Shown here piece after piece: positions 1 through 8,908 of a stretch of DNA of 64,000 bases. Numbering within the stretch: position 1 is the first letter of the stretch; each line of letters begins with the position of its first letter. This stretch comes from CAZFLD01 sp964519835 (GTDB lineage Bacteria; Spirochaetota; Spirochaetia; DSM-27196; CAZFLD01). Location: assembly GCA_964519835.1 (NCBI GenBank), contig CAZFLD010000006.1, forward strand, positions 29,304-93,303. Direction: 5' to 3'. Position numbers and translations under genes: made by a program. The notes below the pieces were generated by a model. It saw only the letters and a list, made by a program, of their open reading frames with translations. It searched no databases and was not told the DNA's origin.

Positions 1-528
1 TTTTTGAATGATGGATTTGATGTTGTTGGACGTAGTCGGGTCGAGGCCCATTGTTGGTTCGTCGAGAAACCAAATGTCAGGATTGTTGATCATCGAGCGG
101 GCAAAACCAAGGCGTTGCATCATTCCCTTTGAGTACGTGCCGGCCTTCTTTTTTGCCGAATCCTCGAGGCCGACCATTTCCAGTATCTGCATCGGGTCCG
201 CGGTTTCGCCGTCGTAGAGGCGCGCGTGAAAGCGCAGGTTGTCGACCCCGGAGAGCTTTTTGTAGACATTGGGGATCTCGAATCCCACGCCGATGCGGTT
301 GAAAAAGCTCTTGTCCGGCCGGCCTCTGCGCTCGACCCCGTCGACGCGAATGATGCCCTTCTGGAGCTCGAGCAAACCCGTGATCACGGCCTGCGTGGTG
401 GACTTCCCGGCTCCACTCGGCCCCAAAAATCCAAAGATCTCGCCCTTGGCGATCGAAAAGCTCACGTCTTGGACGGCATAAACCTCGTTATGGGTGTAGG
501 AATGGAAGATATTTCCGACTTCGATCAT
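1..528 (-). CDS. ABC transporter ATP-binding protein (3' end outside window)
   Basis: 176 codons are visible and the gene runs off the left edge. The protein is an ABC ATPase that would power an export or uptake permease lying beyond the window. Visible motifs in order: Walker A GPSGAGKST near residue 38, a signature-like YSKGMMQRLGFARS, and Walker B DIWFLDEPTMGLDP. The ATG at 528 is preceded by GGAGG seven bases upstream. A perfect 24-bp palindrome lies 32 bases upstream of the start, so expression is probably repressor controlled. YtrA-type GntR repressors commonly govern ABC operons through similar TGTACTA/TAGTACA sites; that link is inference. Substrate unknown. Confidence 0.93.
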   Translation of the reverse strand, partial: MIEVGNIFHSYTHNEVYAVQDVSFSIAKGEIFGFLGPSGAGKSTTQAVITGLLELQKGIIRVDGVERRGRPDKSFFNRIGVGFEIPNVYKKLSGVDNLRFHARLYDGETADPMQILEMVGLEDSAKKKAGTYSKGMMQRLGFARSMINNPDIWFLDEPTMGLDPTTSNNIKSIIQK

Positions 529-559
529 GCCCGTACCTCCGCACATCGTTGCTTGACTC

Positions 560-583
560 AGTGTACTAATATATTAGTACACT
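560..583. promoter_or_regulatory. Perfect 24-bp palindromic operator
   Basis: The sequence reads AGTGTACTAATA followed by its exact reverse complement, with no mismatch and no spacer. It lies between the divergent ABC ATPase (start 528) and aldo/keto reductase (start 660). The TAATAT core could also form part of a -10 box for the minus-strand gene. The half-site resembles those used by GntR regulators of the YtrA type; the regulator is not in the window. Confidence 0.8.
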
Positions 584-659
584 CCAGATTTTAGCGCGCC
601 CTGTGTGGGGCGTCAAGCAACGTGGTACAAAAACTGTTGATTCAGGCATACTGGTAGGC

Positions 660-1652
660 ATGATGGAAACGGTTAATCTTGGTCGAGCGGGGCTGACGGT
701 GTCGGAGGTCTGCCTCGGCACCATGACCTTTGGGCGTGAATCGGATAAAGAAACATCCTACGCCATGCTCGACTACTTCGCAGAGAAAGGCGGCTTTTTT
801 GTAGACACGGCGAACGGCTACTCAAAAGGGGCGTCCGAGGAGACGGTGGGCAATTGGATGGTCGAGCGTGGTGTCCGCGACCAAACCATCCTCGCTACAA
901 AGGTGTTCACCCACATGGGGCCAGGTCCCAACGACGGCGGCCTCTCGCGGTACCACGTCATTCGCGAGGTGGAAGCATCGCTTTCGCGCCTCCAAACCGA
1001 CGTCATCGACCTCTATCAAATTCACAGATGGCACCCGGGAGCACGAATCGAAGAAACGGCACGGGCACTGGACGACCTTGTTCGCAGCGGCAAAGTTCGC
1101 TACATCGGCTGCTCGAACCTCCGCGGCTACCAGCTCGCATCGTACCTCAAAGTGATGGACGAGCTGGGCCTCGACCGGTTTGTCTCTATTCAGCCCGCCT
1201 ACAACGCATTAAACCGGTCCGCGGAGCTCGAGATTCTACCCTTTGTGGAGCAGGAAGGCCTGGGAGTGGTGTCCTACAATCCGTTGGCAGGAGGACTGTT
1301 GACGGGCAAGTACTCTCGGGACCGGTCGCCGGCAACCGGAACACGGATGCAGGCCTATGAGTACTACTACCGACGCTACTTCACCGACGATGCGCTGGCG
1401 CTTACCTCCCGTTTCGCGGCACACGCCAAAGCCGTCGGTATGACTCCGGCTCAGCTTGCCCTGGCATGGGTCATGGCGGACAACCGGATCACTGCGCCGA
1501 TTATTGGTGCCCGGAATCGGGAGCAGCTCGCCGACTCCCTCGGAGCGGTGGAAAGGAAACTAAGCAGCGAAGAACGCGAGGCCGTTCCCGCGATGCCCAC
1601 CGGTCGGTGGGTGGGGGAAGACCCGGTATACGACCAGGCAGCTTACAAGTAG
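660..1652 (+). CDS. Aldo/keto reductase
   Basis: Soluble NADPH-dependent oxidoreductase with a TIM-barrel fold. The start METVNLGRAGLTVSEVCLGTMTFG is typical of the family, and the sequence continues with FVDTANGYS (Asp/Tyr of the catalytic tetrad region), ATKVF (Lys), DLYQIHRW (His), GCSNLRG, and a C-terminal APIIGARNREQL cofactor-binding segment. The open frame extends upstream to a GTG at 603, but the ATG pair at 660/663 fits the family N-terminus, so 660 is chosen. About 330 residues, usual length. The MFS gene follows 19 bases later, suggesting an operon. Substrate unknown; sugar or aldehyde derivatives are plausible. Confidence 0.92.
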   Translation: MMETVNLGRAGLTVSEVCLGTMTFGRESDKETSYAMLDYFAEKGGFFVDTANGYSKGASEETVGNWMVERGVRDQTILATKVFTHMGPGPNDGGLSRYHVIREVEASLSRLQTDVIDLYQIHRWHPGARIEETARALDDLVRSGKVRYIGCSNLRGYQLASYLKVMDELGLDRFVSIQPAYNALNRSAELEILPFVEQEGLGVVSYNPLAGGLLTGKYSRDRSPATGTRMQAYEYYYRRYFTDDALALTSRFAAHAKAVGMTPAQLALAWVMADNRITAPIIGARNREQLADSLGAVERKLSSEEREAVPAMPTGRWVGEDPVYDQAAYK

Positions 1653-1671
1653 TACCGGGAAAGAGTCGCAG

Positions 1672-2928
1672 TTGCTGAATTTCAAACCTTCACGCTCTCC
1701 ATTCTTTTACGGCTGGGTGGTGCTGATTGCCGGCACCGCCGGCATGCTCATGAGCGCCCCCGGTCAGACAATCGGGGTTTCGGTGTTTACCGATTCCCTT
1801 ATCGACGCCCTCGAGATCGACCGAAATCTCCTCAGTTTGGCCTACTTTGTCGGCACGCTGGCGAGCGCCGCGGTCCTGGCGCCGGTCGGCCGCCTGTACG
1901 ACAAGTTTGGTGCGCGTCGTATCGCAACAGCTGCGGTCCTGGCTTTGGCCGCCACGCTGTTTGCACTTTCACACGCGGCAGCCTTCGGTGGCGGATTTGC
2001 TGTCATTGCCGTGGGCTTTTTTCTGCTGCGCTTTACGGGCCAAGGAGCGCTTACACTTGCGTCGCGCAATATGGTCATGGAGTGGTTTGAGAAACGTCGA
2101 GGCCTGGCGAACGCAGTGCTCGGGGTTTCCATAAGTTTCGGCTTTTCCGCCGCACCGCGACTTTTTGAGTCGCTACTGGACGCCCACGATTGGGACGGTG
2201 CATGGCGAATCACCGCGTACATTCTTGTTGGGTTTGCCGCCGTTGCCCTTTTCCTCTACCGCGACAAGCCGGAGTCCCACGGTCTGAAGCCCGACGGCCC
2301 CGGCCGGATCAAGCTTCGCGTGGGCCATTCGGAAACGGCGCCCGCGCGTTCTTTCACCCCGGCAGAGGCACGCCGAACGTATACGTTTTGGATTTTTGCG
2401 CTCTCACTTCTGATGTCCGCGCTGATCATGACCGCCTATACCTTCCACGTGGTCTCGATATTCGCGGACGCGGGCCTTTCCAGAGACCTCGCTGTCGATG
2501 TGTTCTTGCCGGCGTCGTTTGTTGCGGTGGCGGTGCAGTTCACAGGCAGTTGGCTTTCGGATCGAGTGCCGCTGAAGTACATCGCGGCAGTCGGTTTACT
2601 TGGCCAAGTAACCCTCTGCGCTGCAGTGGTCGTGCTCGGCGCGGGTGTCCCGTACGTGCTCGTCATCGTGGGCCATGGCATTACCCAGGGCGTCTTTGGC
2701 ATTACCGCAAACCTCACCTGGCCACGTTTCTTCGGGCGCAAACACCTGGGGGCCATCTCCGGCTTTGCCATGGCGCTTACGGTAGCGGGCTCGGCCGTAG
2801 GTCCCTATGCGTTTAGCCTTGCCCGCGACCTTGCCGGCTCCTACGCGACAGCCGCGTGGGTCGGCGGTGTCATTTCGTTGGTGCTGTTTACGGCGATGTT
2901 TTGGACGGGCCGACCACGGCACCCTTAG
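1672..2928 (+). CDS. MFS transporter, OFA/NarK-like
   Basis: Integral membrane carrier of 418 residues with about 12 hydrophobic segments. The N-terminus FFYGWVVLIAGTAGM and the loop GRLYDKFGARR between the second and third helices are typical of the oxalate/formate antiporter-like group of the major facilitator superfamily. The start is a TTG preceded by GGGAAAGAG. It probably forms an operon with the aldo/keto reductase, so it may import or export that enzyme's substrate. Its stop codon overlaps the stop codon of the convergent sulfatase (TAG and TAA share bases 2925-2928). Substrate not predictable. Confidence 0.9.
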   Translation: MLNFKPSRSPFFYGWVVLIAGTAGMLMSAPGQTIGVSVFTDSLIDALEIDRNLLSLAYFVGTLASAAVLAPVGRLYDKFGARRIATAAVLALAATLFALSHAAAFGGGFAVIAVGFFLLRFTGQGALTLASRNMVMEWFEKRRGLANAVLGVSISFGFSAAPRLFESLLDAHDWDGAWRITAYILVGFAAVALFLYRDKPESHGLKPDGPGRIKLRVGHSETAPARSFTPAEARRTYTFWIFALSLLMSALIMTAYTFHVVSIFADAGLSRDLAVDVFLPASFVAVAVQFTGSWLSDRVPLKYIAAVGLLGQVTLCAAVVVLGAGVPYVLVIVGHGITQGVFGITANLTWPRFFGRKHLGAISGFAMALTVAGSAVGPYAFSLARDLAGSYATAAWVGGVISLVLFTAMFWTGRPRHP

Positions 2929-4316
2929 GAGTTGACCTCCTCAGGCAGCACAACCGCCTGACCGGACGGCTTCTCAGGAGCATCTACTATTCGCGGATCG
3001 CGGCCCTCGACCTCGGCGATCCGGGCCAGCAGTCGCTCCCTCATCCTGTTGGCTACCGGTCTGTAGGCAGAGAGTCCGATAAGATTACGCAGTTCGTAGG
3101 GGTCGTTCTTGAGGTCGTACAAAAAGGTCTCGACGTACTCGTCCGCCGCGTCCACCGAGCCGCCGTTGAGGCCGTCGGCAACCACGACGTACTTCCAGCG
3201 CTCCGTGCGCACGGCGCGTCCTACACAGCTTTCGGAAATCTGCACAAACACATCGTCCCGCCAGGGAGCACCTGACGCAACAGACTCCCTTACAGTCGCG
3301 GGCAACACCGACCGCCCCTCCATCTCCGCAGCAGGTTCGATTCCCGCCGCATCGAGCAAGGTTGGGGGAATGTCCACAAGGCTCACCAAATTCTGCACCG
3401 CTCCCTCGCCTTCGAAACCGGGCCCCGTGGCCATACATGGGATCCGGATGGAAGCCTCGTGGCCGCTGCGCTTGTACTCCCCATTGCGTGTCTTGAAGTG
3501 ATTTCCGTGGTCGGAGATAAACAGGATTACCGTATTCTCGAGAAGTCCAAGGCTGCGAAGCGCATCTTCGATTCTCCCGAGCGCCTCGTCCAGTCGTTTT
3601 ACCATGCCGTAGTAACCGGGCAGATGCTGAGAGCTCGATCCACCGAGGGCTCTGAGATCAGGCGGTACCCACAGGTCGCGATAGCGCTCTTCATAGCCCG
3701 TGGGGGCGGGATAGGAATCAACGTGATTTTGGTGGTGCGGCTCGAGGTAGGAGAGGTAGAGAAAAAAGGGCTCCTCTTTGTGGTCGTCAATGTACCGGAT
3801 CGCGAGGTCCGTCTGTGCGTCTACACGGTAACCCGGATAGCTGTGGGGGGTTCCGTCCTCATCAAAGAGTCTGAGGTTGTATGCGTCTGAGGCAAACTCC
3901 AACAGATTCGAGCCACGCCAGAAGTCGTAGCCACCTTGGTGCTCGCGCGGCACCGGATCGTTGGAGTGGACTCCGTACGGCTGGGCTTCGGAGTGCTCAC
4001 CGCCGTAGAGGTGCCACTTGCCGATGTAGCCCGTGTGGTATCCTGCACTCTTGAAGTGGTTCGCCAGCGTGTGCTTGCCGGCCGGCAATCCGACGCCGTT
4101 TTTCCAAACACCAATATTCGTGGCATATAGACCGGTCTGCAGAACCGCGCGCGCGGGCCCACACACCGGCTGACAGGTGAAGGCGTTGCAGAAGTGAGTG
4201 CCCCGTCGAGCCATACGGTCGAAGTTTGGAGTCAGATCCATGGGATTACCGTGAACACCGGTTGTGTCCCATCGCTGTTGATCCGTGAAAAACACAAGTA
4301 CATTGGGTCTGCGCAT
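2925..4316 (-). CDS. Sulfatase, formylglycine type
   Basis: Arylsulfatase-family hydrolase of 463 residues that removes sulfate esters. The N-terminus RRPNVLVFFTDQQRWD carries the first metal ligands. The motif CGPAR at residues 52-56 matches C-x-P-x-R, in which the Cys is converted to formylglycine. Later motifs include IGKWHLYGG, PFFLYLSYLEPHHQ, FISDHGNHF and HEASIRIPCM. The ATG at 4316 has AAGGA upstream; an in-frame 27-codon extension exists but looks like leader. No signal peptide was seen, so it may be cytoplasmic. An Idh-type dehydrogenase gene lies upstream on the same strand. An activating FGE enzyme must be encoded elsewhere. Confidence 0.94.
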   Translation of the reverse strand: MRRPNVLVFFTDQQRWDTTGVHGNPMDLTPNFDRMARRGTHFCNAFTCQPVCGPARAVLQTGLYATNIGVWKNGVGLPAGKHTLANHFKSAGYHTGYIGKWHLYGGEHSEAQPYGVHSNDPVPREHQGGYDFWRGSNLLEFASDAYNLRLFDEDGTPHSYPGYRVDAQTDLAIRYIDDHKEEPFFLYLSYLEPHHQNHVDSYPAPTGYEERYRDLWVPPDLRALGGSSSQHLPGYYGMVKRLDEALGRIEDALRSLGLLENTVILFISDHGNHFKTRNGEYKRSGHEASIRIPCMATGPGFEGEGAVQNLVSLVDIPPTLLDAAGIEPAAEMEGRSVLPATVRESVASGAPWRDDVFVQISESCVGRAVRTERWKYVVVADGLNGGSVDAADEYVETFLYDLKNDPYELRNLIGLSAYRPVANRMRERLLARIAEVEGRDPRIVDAPEKPSGQAVVLPEEVNS

Positions 4317-4367
4317 CTGTGGTTCCTTTTGGAGAGCTCCTTTTGGGGTTCCTCTGGGGAGTTCCTC
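4317..4367 (-). repeat. Tandem SD-like purine repeats in the sulfatase leader
   Basis: Read on the minus strand, the leader contains GAGGAACTCC and GAGGAACCCC followed by two AAAAGGA boxes, the last next to the sulfatase ATG. The units are imperfect copies. The intergenic stretch 4317-4621 holds this repeat and a candidate promoter; nothing else was seen in it. Confidence 0.5.
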
Positions 4368-4427
4368 GTTGATTTTTCGCCTGCGGTGTGTAGACACCGC
4401 GCACGTGCTACCTCTCCGTAGCGGCCA

Positions 4428-4455
4428 AACATAAAGAGTTTACCTACTAAGACAA
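4428..4455 (-). promoter_or_regulatory. Candidate sigma-70 promoter for the sulfatase
   Basis: On the minus strand TTGTCT (4455-4450) and TATGTT (4433-4428) are separated by 16 bases. Transcription would start near 4421, giving a leader of about 105 bases that includes the purine repeats. Confidence 0.45.
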
Positions 4456-4621
4456 TCCTGTACAGGGCACCTGTGGGCGAAGACTTGGAGTTCGGGGGGC
4501 AATAACAAATAGTCGACGCTCGGCTCGACCTGAGGCAAGGGGGATACCGATCGGTACGAGAAGTCGCCACAGTACGGGGCCACACGAACCCGCCGGCCTG
4601 CCCTCGAGGCCCCGTTCGCCG

Positions 4622-5767
4622 CTACAGCTCGCCCAGCGGCTCGGGCCTCACCGCGGTGGTACAAAGAGTGTGGTTTTTCCCGGCATCCGCGGCTATGTGC
4701 ACGCCGTGCATGATCTCGAGAACGTGGTTTCCCAGCTCCCCGGATGCGCGATGGGGCCGACCGTTCGCGATCGCAGCTGCCATGTCCGCAAGGCCGAGGC
4801 CGCGGCTATTGTCGGCGTACGGCAGCTCGACGGGCACCTCACGCCACTCATATCCGCCGCGGCGGCGGATCCGGACCGGGCCGCCGAAGCCGTTGGGATC
4901 GGGAACGCTCAAAGTTCCTTCGCTTCCGAAAATCTCGATTCTCGGTACCTCGCTCGCCGCGACATCAAAGCTCATCGAAATGCTTGCGATGGCGCCGGAG
5001 GCGAAGGTAAGCAGGCCAAGCACGTGGGTCGGAACCTCAACATCAATTATTTGTCCCGCCAGGGGCTCACTTGTGATTGTTCGCCGCGGGAAACTGATAC
5101 TCGTGGCGCCGGCAACGCTTGCGACCGGACCCAGTAGGCTCACAAGGGCCGTCAAATAGTACGGTCCCATATCAAACATCGGGCCGCCACCTTGTTTGTA
5201 GTAGAACTCAGGGGCAGGATGCCAAGATTCGTGGCCCCGGGAGAGCATAAAGGCCTGAGCGCCAACCGGGTCGCCTATCACGCCCTCGTCGATCAGCCGC
5301 CGGCAGGTCTGGAGGCCGGCGCCAAGAAAGGTGTCGGGCGCCGCGCCCACGCGGAGCCCCTTCGCTCCGGACTTCGCCATAAGCCGCGCCCCGTCGTCGA
5401 GGTCAATTGATAGCGGCTTTTCCACATAGACGTGTTTGCCCGCCTCGAGCGCCCGTGCACAGACGTCGTGGTGCCCGGCGGGAATCGTGAGGTTTAAGAC
5501 TATGTCGACCTCCGGATCAGCCAGCAGTTCATCCACGGAGCGATAGGCGCGCGGCAGCTCCCACGCCCGCGCGGCCTCCGACGCCCGCTCCGAAACAAGG
5601 TCGGCGCACCCGACAACACGCACAAACGACGAGAATCGGCTTGTTAGATTTTCGAGATAGATCCTGCTGATGTTTCCGACGCCGACGACTCCGACGTTAA
5701 GCAGCCCGCCGCCTTCCGCAGGCGACTCGCCGGCTTCCGCGGGACCACCCCCAACTTTGTTTCTCAT
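4622..5767 (-). CDS. Gfo/Idh/MocA-family oxidoreductase
   Basis: NAD(P)-dependent sugar or cyclitol dehydrogenase of 381 residues. An N-terminal Rossmann fold carries VGVVGVGNIS near residue 25, then LNLTIPAGHH and the family hallmark VEKPLSID with the cofactor/catalytic Lys. The C-terminal half is the usual mixed alpha/beta domain with MFDMGPYYLTALVSLLGPV. The N-terminus has about 20 extra Gly/Ala/Glu-rich residues before the Rossmann strand; the real start might be slightly further in. It ends 305 bases upstream of the sulfatase on the same strand, suggesting joint use on a sulfated carbohydrate, which is inference. Confidence 0.9.
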   Translation of the reverse strand: MRNKVGGGPAEAGESPAEGGGLLNVGVVGVGNISRIYLENLTSRFSSFVRVVGCADLVSERASEAARAWELPRAYRSVDELLADPEVDIVLNLTIPAGHHDVCARALEAGKHVYVEKPLSIDLDDGARLMAKSGAKGLRVGAAPDTFLGAGLQTCRRLIDEGVIGDPVGAQAFMLSRGHESWHPAPEFYYKQGGGPMFDMGPYYLTALVSLLGPVASVAGATSISFPRRTITSEPLAGQIIDVEVPTHVLGLLTFASGAIASISMSFDVAASEVPRIEIFGSEGTLSVPDPNGFGGPVRIRRRGGYEWREVPVELPYADNSRGLGLADMAAAIANGRPHRASGELGNHVLEIMHGVHIAADAGKNHTLCTTAVRPEPLGEL

Positions 5768-5778
5768 AGATGCGGATA

Positions 5779-7359
5779 TTAGCGTAGCTCGAGCACAAGA
5801 TCAAACTCGATCCGGGATTTTCCGTTGTCGGGGAAGTCTATCAAGTACCCCCGATCCGAGAGATTGGGCTTGTTGTTGTAGGTGGTTACAACCGCGTAGT
5901 AACGACCGGTCGCGGGCAGTTCGGTACGCAAGAGAGATGCGTAGCCGTTGCCACTGTCATCGTCCTCGGCCACCAGACGGCCCTCGCCGTCGAATAAATA
6001 CAGCATGGAGTCGTCGTCGCTGTAGAGTGTTCCCTGAAGGACTGACGTAACGACAACCTCGATCTCTACGTCGCTCTCCTCGGTACCCTGGAAGCGAAAC
6101 GCGGCGTGACCTTCGCCGACTGTTGCCGAAGCACGGCCTTGGCCGCCGTCAATCCGAACGGGCACCGCATCGGGGAACCGGCTCGAGGCCGTCGCGACCG
6201 GAAGATCTCCAAAGAGTGTAGGTGTATCTGAATCCGGGAGCGAGGACGACTCGAGCTCTGTTCGCTCCTCAGTAGCGGCGGCCGGGCCTCGCTGCCTGTC
6301 CGAGAGCATTACCCCCTCGCTCGTTACGAGCTCGAGCGAAAACGTTCCGGTCGCGGCACCCGAAAACGATGACACGTAGAGGTAGTAAGTACCGGAAATC
6401 GGTAAATCCAGCCGCAATGCGCTGTTTCTTCCCGTCCCCCCGTCATCATCGGAATAGACCACGCCCGTGGGCGTTTCGACCAACAGGTACGAGTCAAACT
6501 CCTCGGATCGCAGGGAAATCAACACCTCGTCGCCGGCCTCAGCCTGGAACTGATAGGGGACCACGGTCCTGTTATCGTAGCGAAGCCCATGCAGGTCGAG
6601 AATCCCAACGACGGAGGCGTTCGGCGTGATCGTCTGAGCGCCCTCGGGCAAACCGCCGGCACGCACCGTGGGCTCCAGTGTAAACGTCCCGCCGCTCGAA
6701 CCGCCGTAGCTGGTAACCAAAAGAGCCAGGTCTTCGCCGCGAACACTGCCGATCAAGAGCCGTGAATCGGTGCCGGGTCCACCGTCGTCGTCTTCCGACG
6801 CCGACTGCAGTAAACTCCCTCCAACCAGGATTGTATCGAAATCGATCGATCCCAAGTGAACTTCATAACCTCGCGGCGCGGAAGGCAGCACAAACGCGCG
6901 CTGCCGTATGGTCCTATCACTGGTTGCCACGGGATAGTCGTCCAGCCGGCCCTCAACCGATTCATTCGCAGCTACTCTCTCCGCTGAGTAGACAATAAAT
7001 GCTACTCGCCCCTGTTTCTCCGTAGGCGCAAACCGCAAGCTCATCCTGCCGGCACGGTCTGTCGAGAGTGCCGCCAATACCCCCTCGGGTTTTTCCACCA
7101 CAAATTGCAGATCCCCCCCGTCGGGAGCTTGAATCACCACGGAAAACCGCTCTCCGCTCCACACGTACACGACATAGGCACCCGCACGAGGAAGCTCCAC
7201 GCCGGCCTCCGCAGCGGTATCCAACACCGCTACATATAGCGTCGAAAGCGACCCACTTCGTGGGAGGGGAGCCTGTTGCGTATCTTGAGCCGATGCAGTC
7301 CGGCCAACTGTCGCCAGCAAGAGGACAACGGCAAATAAGAGAGATCCGGGACGCTTCAA
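5779..7359 (-). CDS. Secreted protein with PPC-type beta-sandwich domains
   Basis: 526-residue protein with a clear signal peptide (hydrophobic LLFAVVLLLATVG, cleavage near ASAQ). It contains several repeats of the bacterial pre-peptidase C-terminal (PPC) type, seen as EFDSYLLVETPTG, YSDDDGGTGRNSALRLDLP and SGTYYLYVSSF, with related units near residues 170-230 and 420-510 (EDDDSGNGYASLL, TGRYYAVVTTY). The Asp-rich turns suggest calcium binding. No peptidase domain is present, so this is PPC modules alone, probably a surface or periplasmic adhesin-like protein. The start is TTG with GAGGAG upstream. The dehydrogenase gene follows 11 bases downstream. Confidence 0.85.
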   Translation of the reverse strand: MKRPGSLLFAVVLLLATVGRTASAQDTQQAPLPRSGSLSTLYVAVLDTAAEAGVELPRAGAYVVYVWSGERFSVVIQAPDGGDLQFVVEKPEGVLAALSTDRAGRMSLRFAPTEKQGRVAFIVYSAERVAANESVEGRLDDYPVATSDRTIRQRAFVLPSAPRGYEVHLGSIDFDTILVGGSLLQSASEDDDGGPGTDSRLLIGSVRGEDLALLVTSYGGSSGGTFTLEPTVRAGGLPEGAQTITPNASVVGILDLHGLRYDNRTVVPYQFQAEAGDEVLISLRSEEFDSYLLVETPTGVVYSDDDGGTGRNSALRLDLPISGTYYLYVSSFSGAATGTFSLELVTSEGVMLSDRQRGPAAATEERTELESSSLPDSDTPTLFGDLPVATASSRFPDAVPVRIDGGQGRASATVGEGHAAFRFQGTEESDVEIEVVVTSVLQGTLYSDDDSMLYLFDGEGRLVAEDDDSGNGYASLLRTELPATGRYYAVVTTYNNKPNLSDRGYLIDFPDNGKSRIEFDLVLELR

Positions 7360-7450
7360 AAAACGCTCCTCATCGTTGTACTAAGAGTAGCACCCCCGGT
7401 GCGGGTCGGTGTCCCGGCGTTGACAAATCTTAATGACTTAGGCGGGCACC

Positions 7451-8785
7451 TCAGCTCACGCCGTCGTTTGTCATACGATTCGGTTGCTGGACCGCCTCGG
7501 TCACGTCGCGCCAGAGCGGACTCTCAGGATCCACGTAATTTCGCTCGGAAACGGCGACACCAATCGGAAGATGCACAAACGTGTTGTTCACCAGGCTTAT
7601 CAGCACCTTGGTTTTACCCGCCATCGCGGCATGTACGGCGTTGTTTCCCAATCGCGAGCAGTATACGGAGTCGGTGGGTGCGGCGACCGAACTACGAATG
7701 ATGTAGCTCGGGTCGATGTATTTGAGGGATATCTGCATGCCGACCGTTTTGAAGTAGGCCTTAATGCGCTCCTGCAAGTACGCGCCGATATCGCCCAGTC
7801 TTCTATTTCCAGAAGCATCGACACCGCCTTCAACCTCCAAGAGATCCTGCCCCGCACCCTCGGCCACGATAATAACCGCGTGGCTACGCTTCTCGAGGCG
7901 CCGCCTGAGGTGGATCAAAAGACCGTTGTCGCCGTCCATCTCGAAACGGACCTCCGGGATAAGCACAAAGTTCGCCTCGTGACTCGCCAGGGCGGTGTAG
8001 GAGGCGATAAAACCTGAGGCTCGTCCCATCAGCTTTACCAGACCGATGCCGTTAATGGCGGAATCGGCCTCGGCATGGGCGGCGGATACGGCGTGGGTCG
8101 CCTGCGCAACCGCGGTCTCGAAACCAAAGGACTTCTGGATAAAAGACAGGTCGTTGTCGATAGTCTTTGGAATCCCGATGACCGCGACCTTTAGTTTTCG
8201 ACGCTCGATCTCTTCGGCTATGGCCAATGCACCTTTCTGCGTTCCATCGCCGCCGATGGTAAAAAGCATGTTTAGGTTGAGTCTCTCGATCGAGTCGACA
8301 ATGTCCGAAACACGATCGCCGCCGCCGCGAGATGAGCCCAAGCATGTGCCGCCGACTTTGTGAATATCGTCTACAACCTCGGGATCGAGATCCATAGTGG
8401 ATATGTTGTTCTCAGGCAGCAACCCTTGATAGCCGAATCTGATTCCGCTTATCCGATGGACCTTGTAACGGTGCCACAGACACCGCACTATCGCGCGAAT
8501 GACGTCATTGAGTCCCGGGCAAAGACCGCCGCAGGTAACAATGCCGGCATGAACATGCCCGGGTGAGAAGTAGATCTTCTCCCGCGGTCCTGCCGACTCG
8601 AGGAGCTCCGATCGGTCAAAATCAATCCTTTCGACGTCGGATGCGACCCGGGTCTGGTAGAGAATTCGGTCGTCGTCCCGCACGTAATTCGCGATTGTGT
8701 CGCCAAGAACGTTTGAGAATACAATCGGCGAGGGTATTTTGCACTCACCAAGGGTCTCTACCGAAAAGTCGTATCTGTCTGTCAT
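7451..8785 (-). CDS. 6-phosphofructokinase, long PfkA clade
   Basis: Glycolytic enzyme of 444 residues that phosphorylates fructose 6-phosphate. Motifs: CGGLCPGLNDVIR (85-97), GIRFGYQGL, GGTCLGSSRGG, GGDGTQKGA (178-186), PKTIDND (206-212) and MGRASGFIA. The Lys of PKTIDND is typical of the pyrophosphate-dependent family, but the Gly in GGDGT is what ATP users carry. This Gly/Lys combination is known from plant and trypanosome ATP-dependent enzymes. The ATG at 8785 has GGAGG five bases upstream; the frame is open to 8818 without an SD. Phosphoryl donor therefore uncertain, family certain. Confidence 0.93.
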   Translation of the reverse strand: MTDRYDFSVETLGECKIPSPIVFSNVLGDTIANYVRDDDRILYQTRVASDVERIDFDRSELLESAGPREKIYFSPGHVHAGIVTCGGLCPGLNDVIRAIVRCLWHRYKVHRISGIRFGYQGLLPENNISTMDLDPEVVDDIHKVGGTCLGSSRGGGDRVSDIVDSIERLNLNMLFTIGGDGTQKGALAIAEEIERRKLKVAVIGIPKTIDNDLSFIQKSFGFETAVAQATHAVSAAHAEADSAINGIGLVKLMGRASGFIASYTALASHEANFVLIPEVRFEMDGDNGLLIHLRRRLEKRSHAVIIVAEGAGQDLLEVEGGVDASGNRRLGDIGAYLQERIKAYFKTVGMQISLKYIDPSYIIRSSVAAPTDSVYCSRLGNNAVHAAMAGKTKVLISLVNNTFVHLPIGVAVSERNYVDPESPLWRDVTEAVQQPNRMTNDGVS

Positions 8786-8867
8786 TGAGGCCTCCGTGGG
8801 GGATTGTACGGAATACACCCTGGTCCGAAAAGTGCTAAGAGGCGGCCGTGCTTCCGGACAGGCTTTG

Positions 8868-8894
8868 TTGACCGGAGACCGGGCTTGCTATAGT
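8868..8894 (+). promoter_or_regulatory. Candidate extended -10 promoter of galE, near-leaderless
   Basis: TTGACC (8868-8873) and TATAGT (8889-8894) are 15 bases apart, and TGC before the -10 makes an extended -10. The galE ATG is only 14 bases after the -10 box and no SD is visible, so the mRNA should have almost no leader. Confidence 0.5.
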
Positions 8895-8908
8895 GTCTGA
8901 AGCCTGTC

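Noticed and set aside
603..659. Longer aldo/keto reductase from the GTG at 603
   Set aside because: The extra 19 residues do not fit the family N-terminus and would overlap the promoter region.
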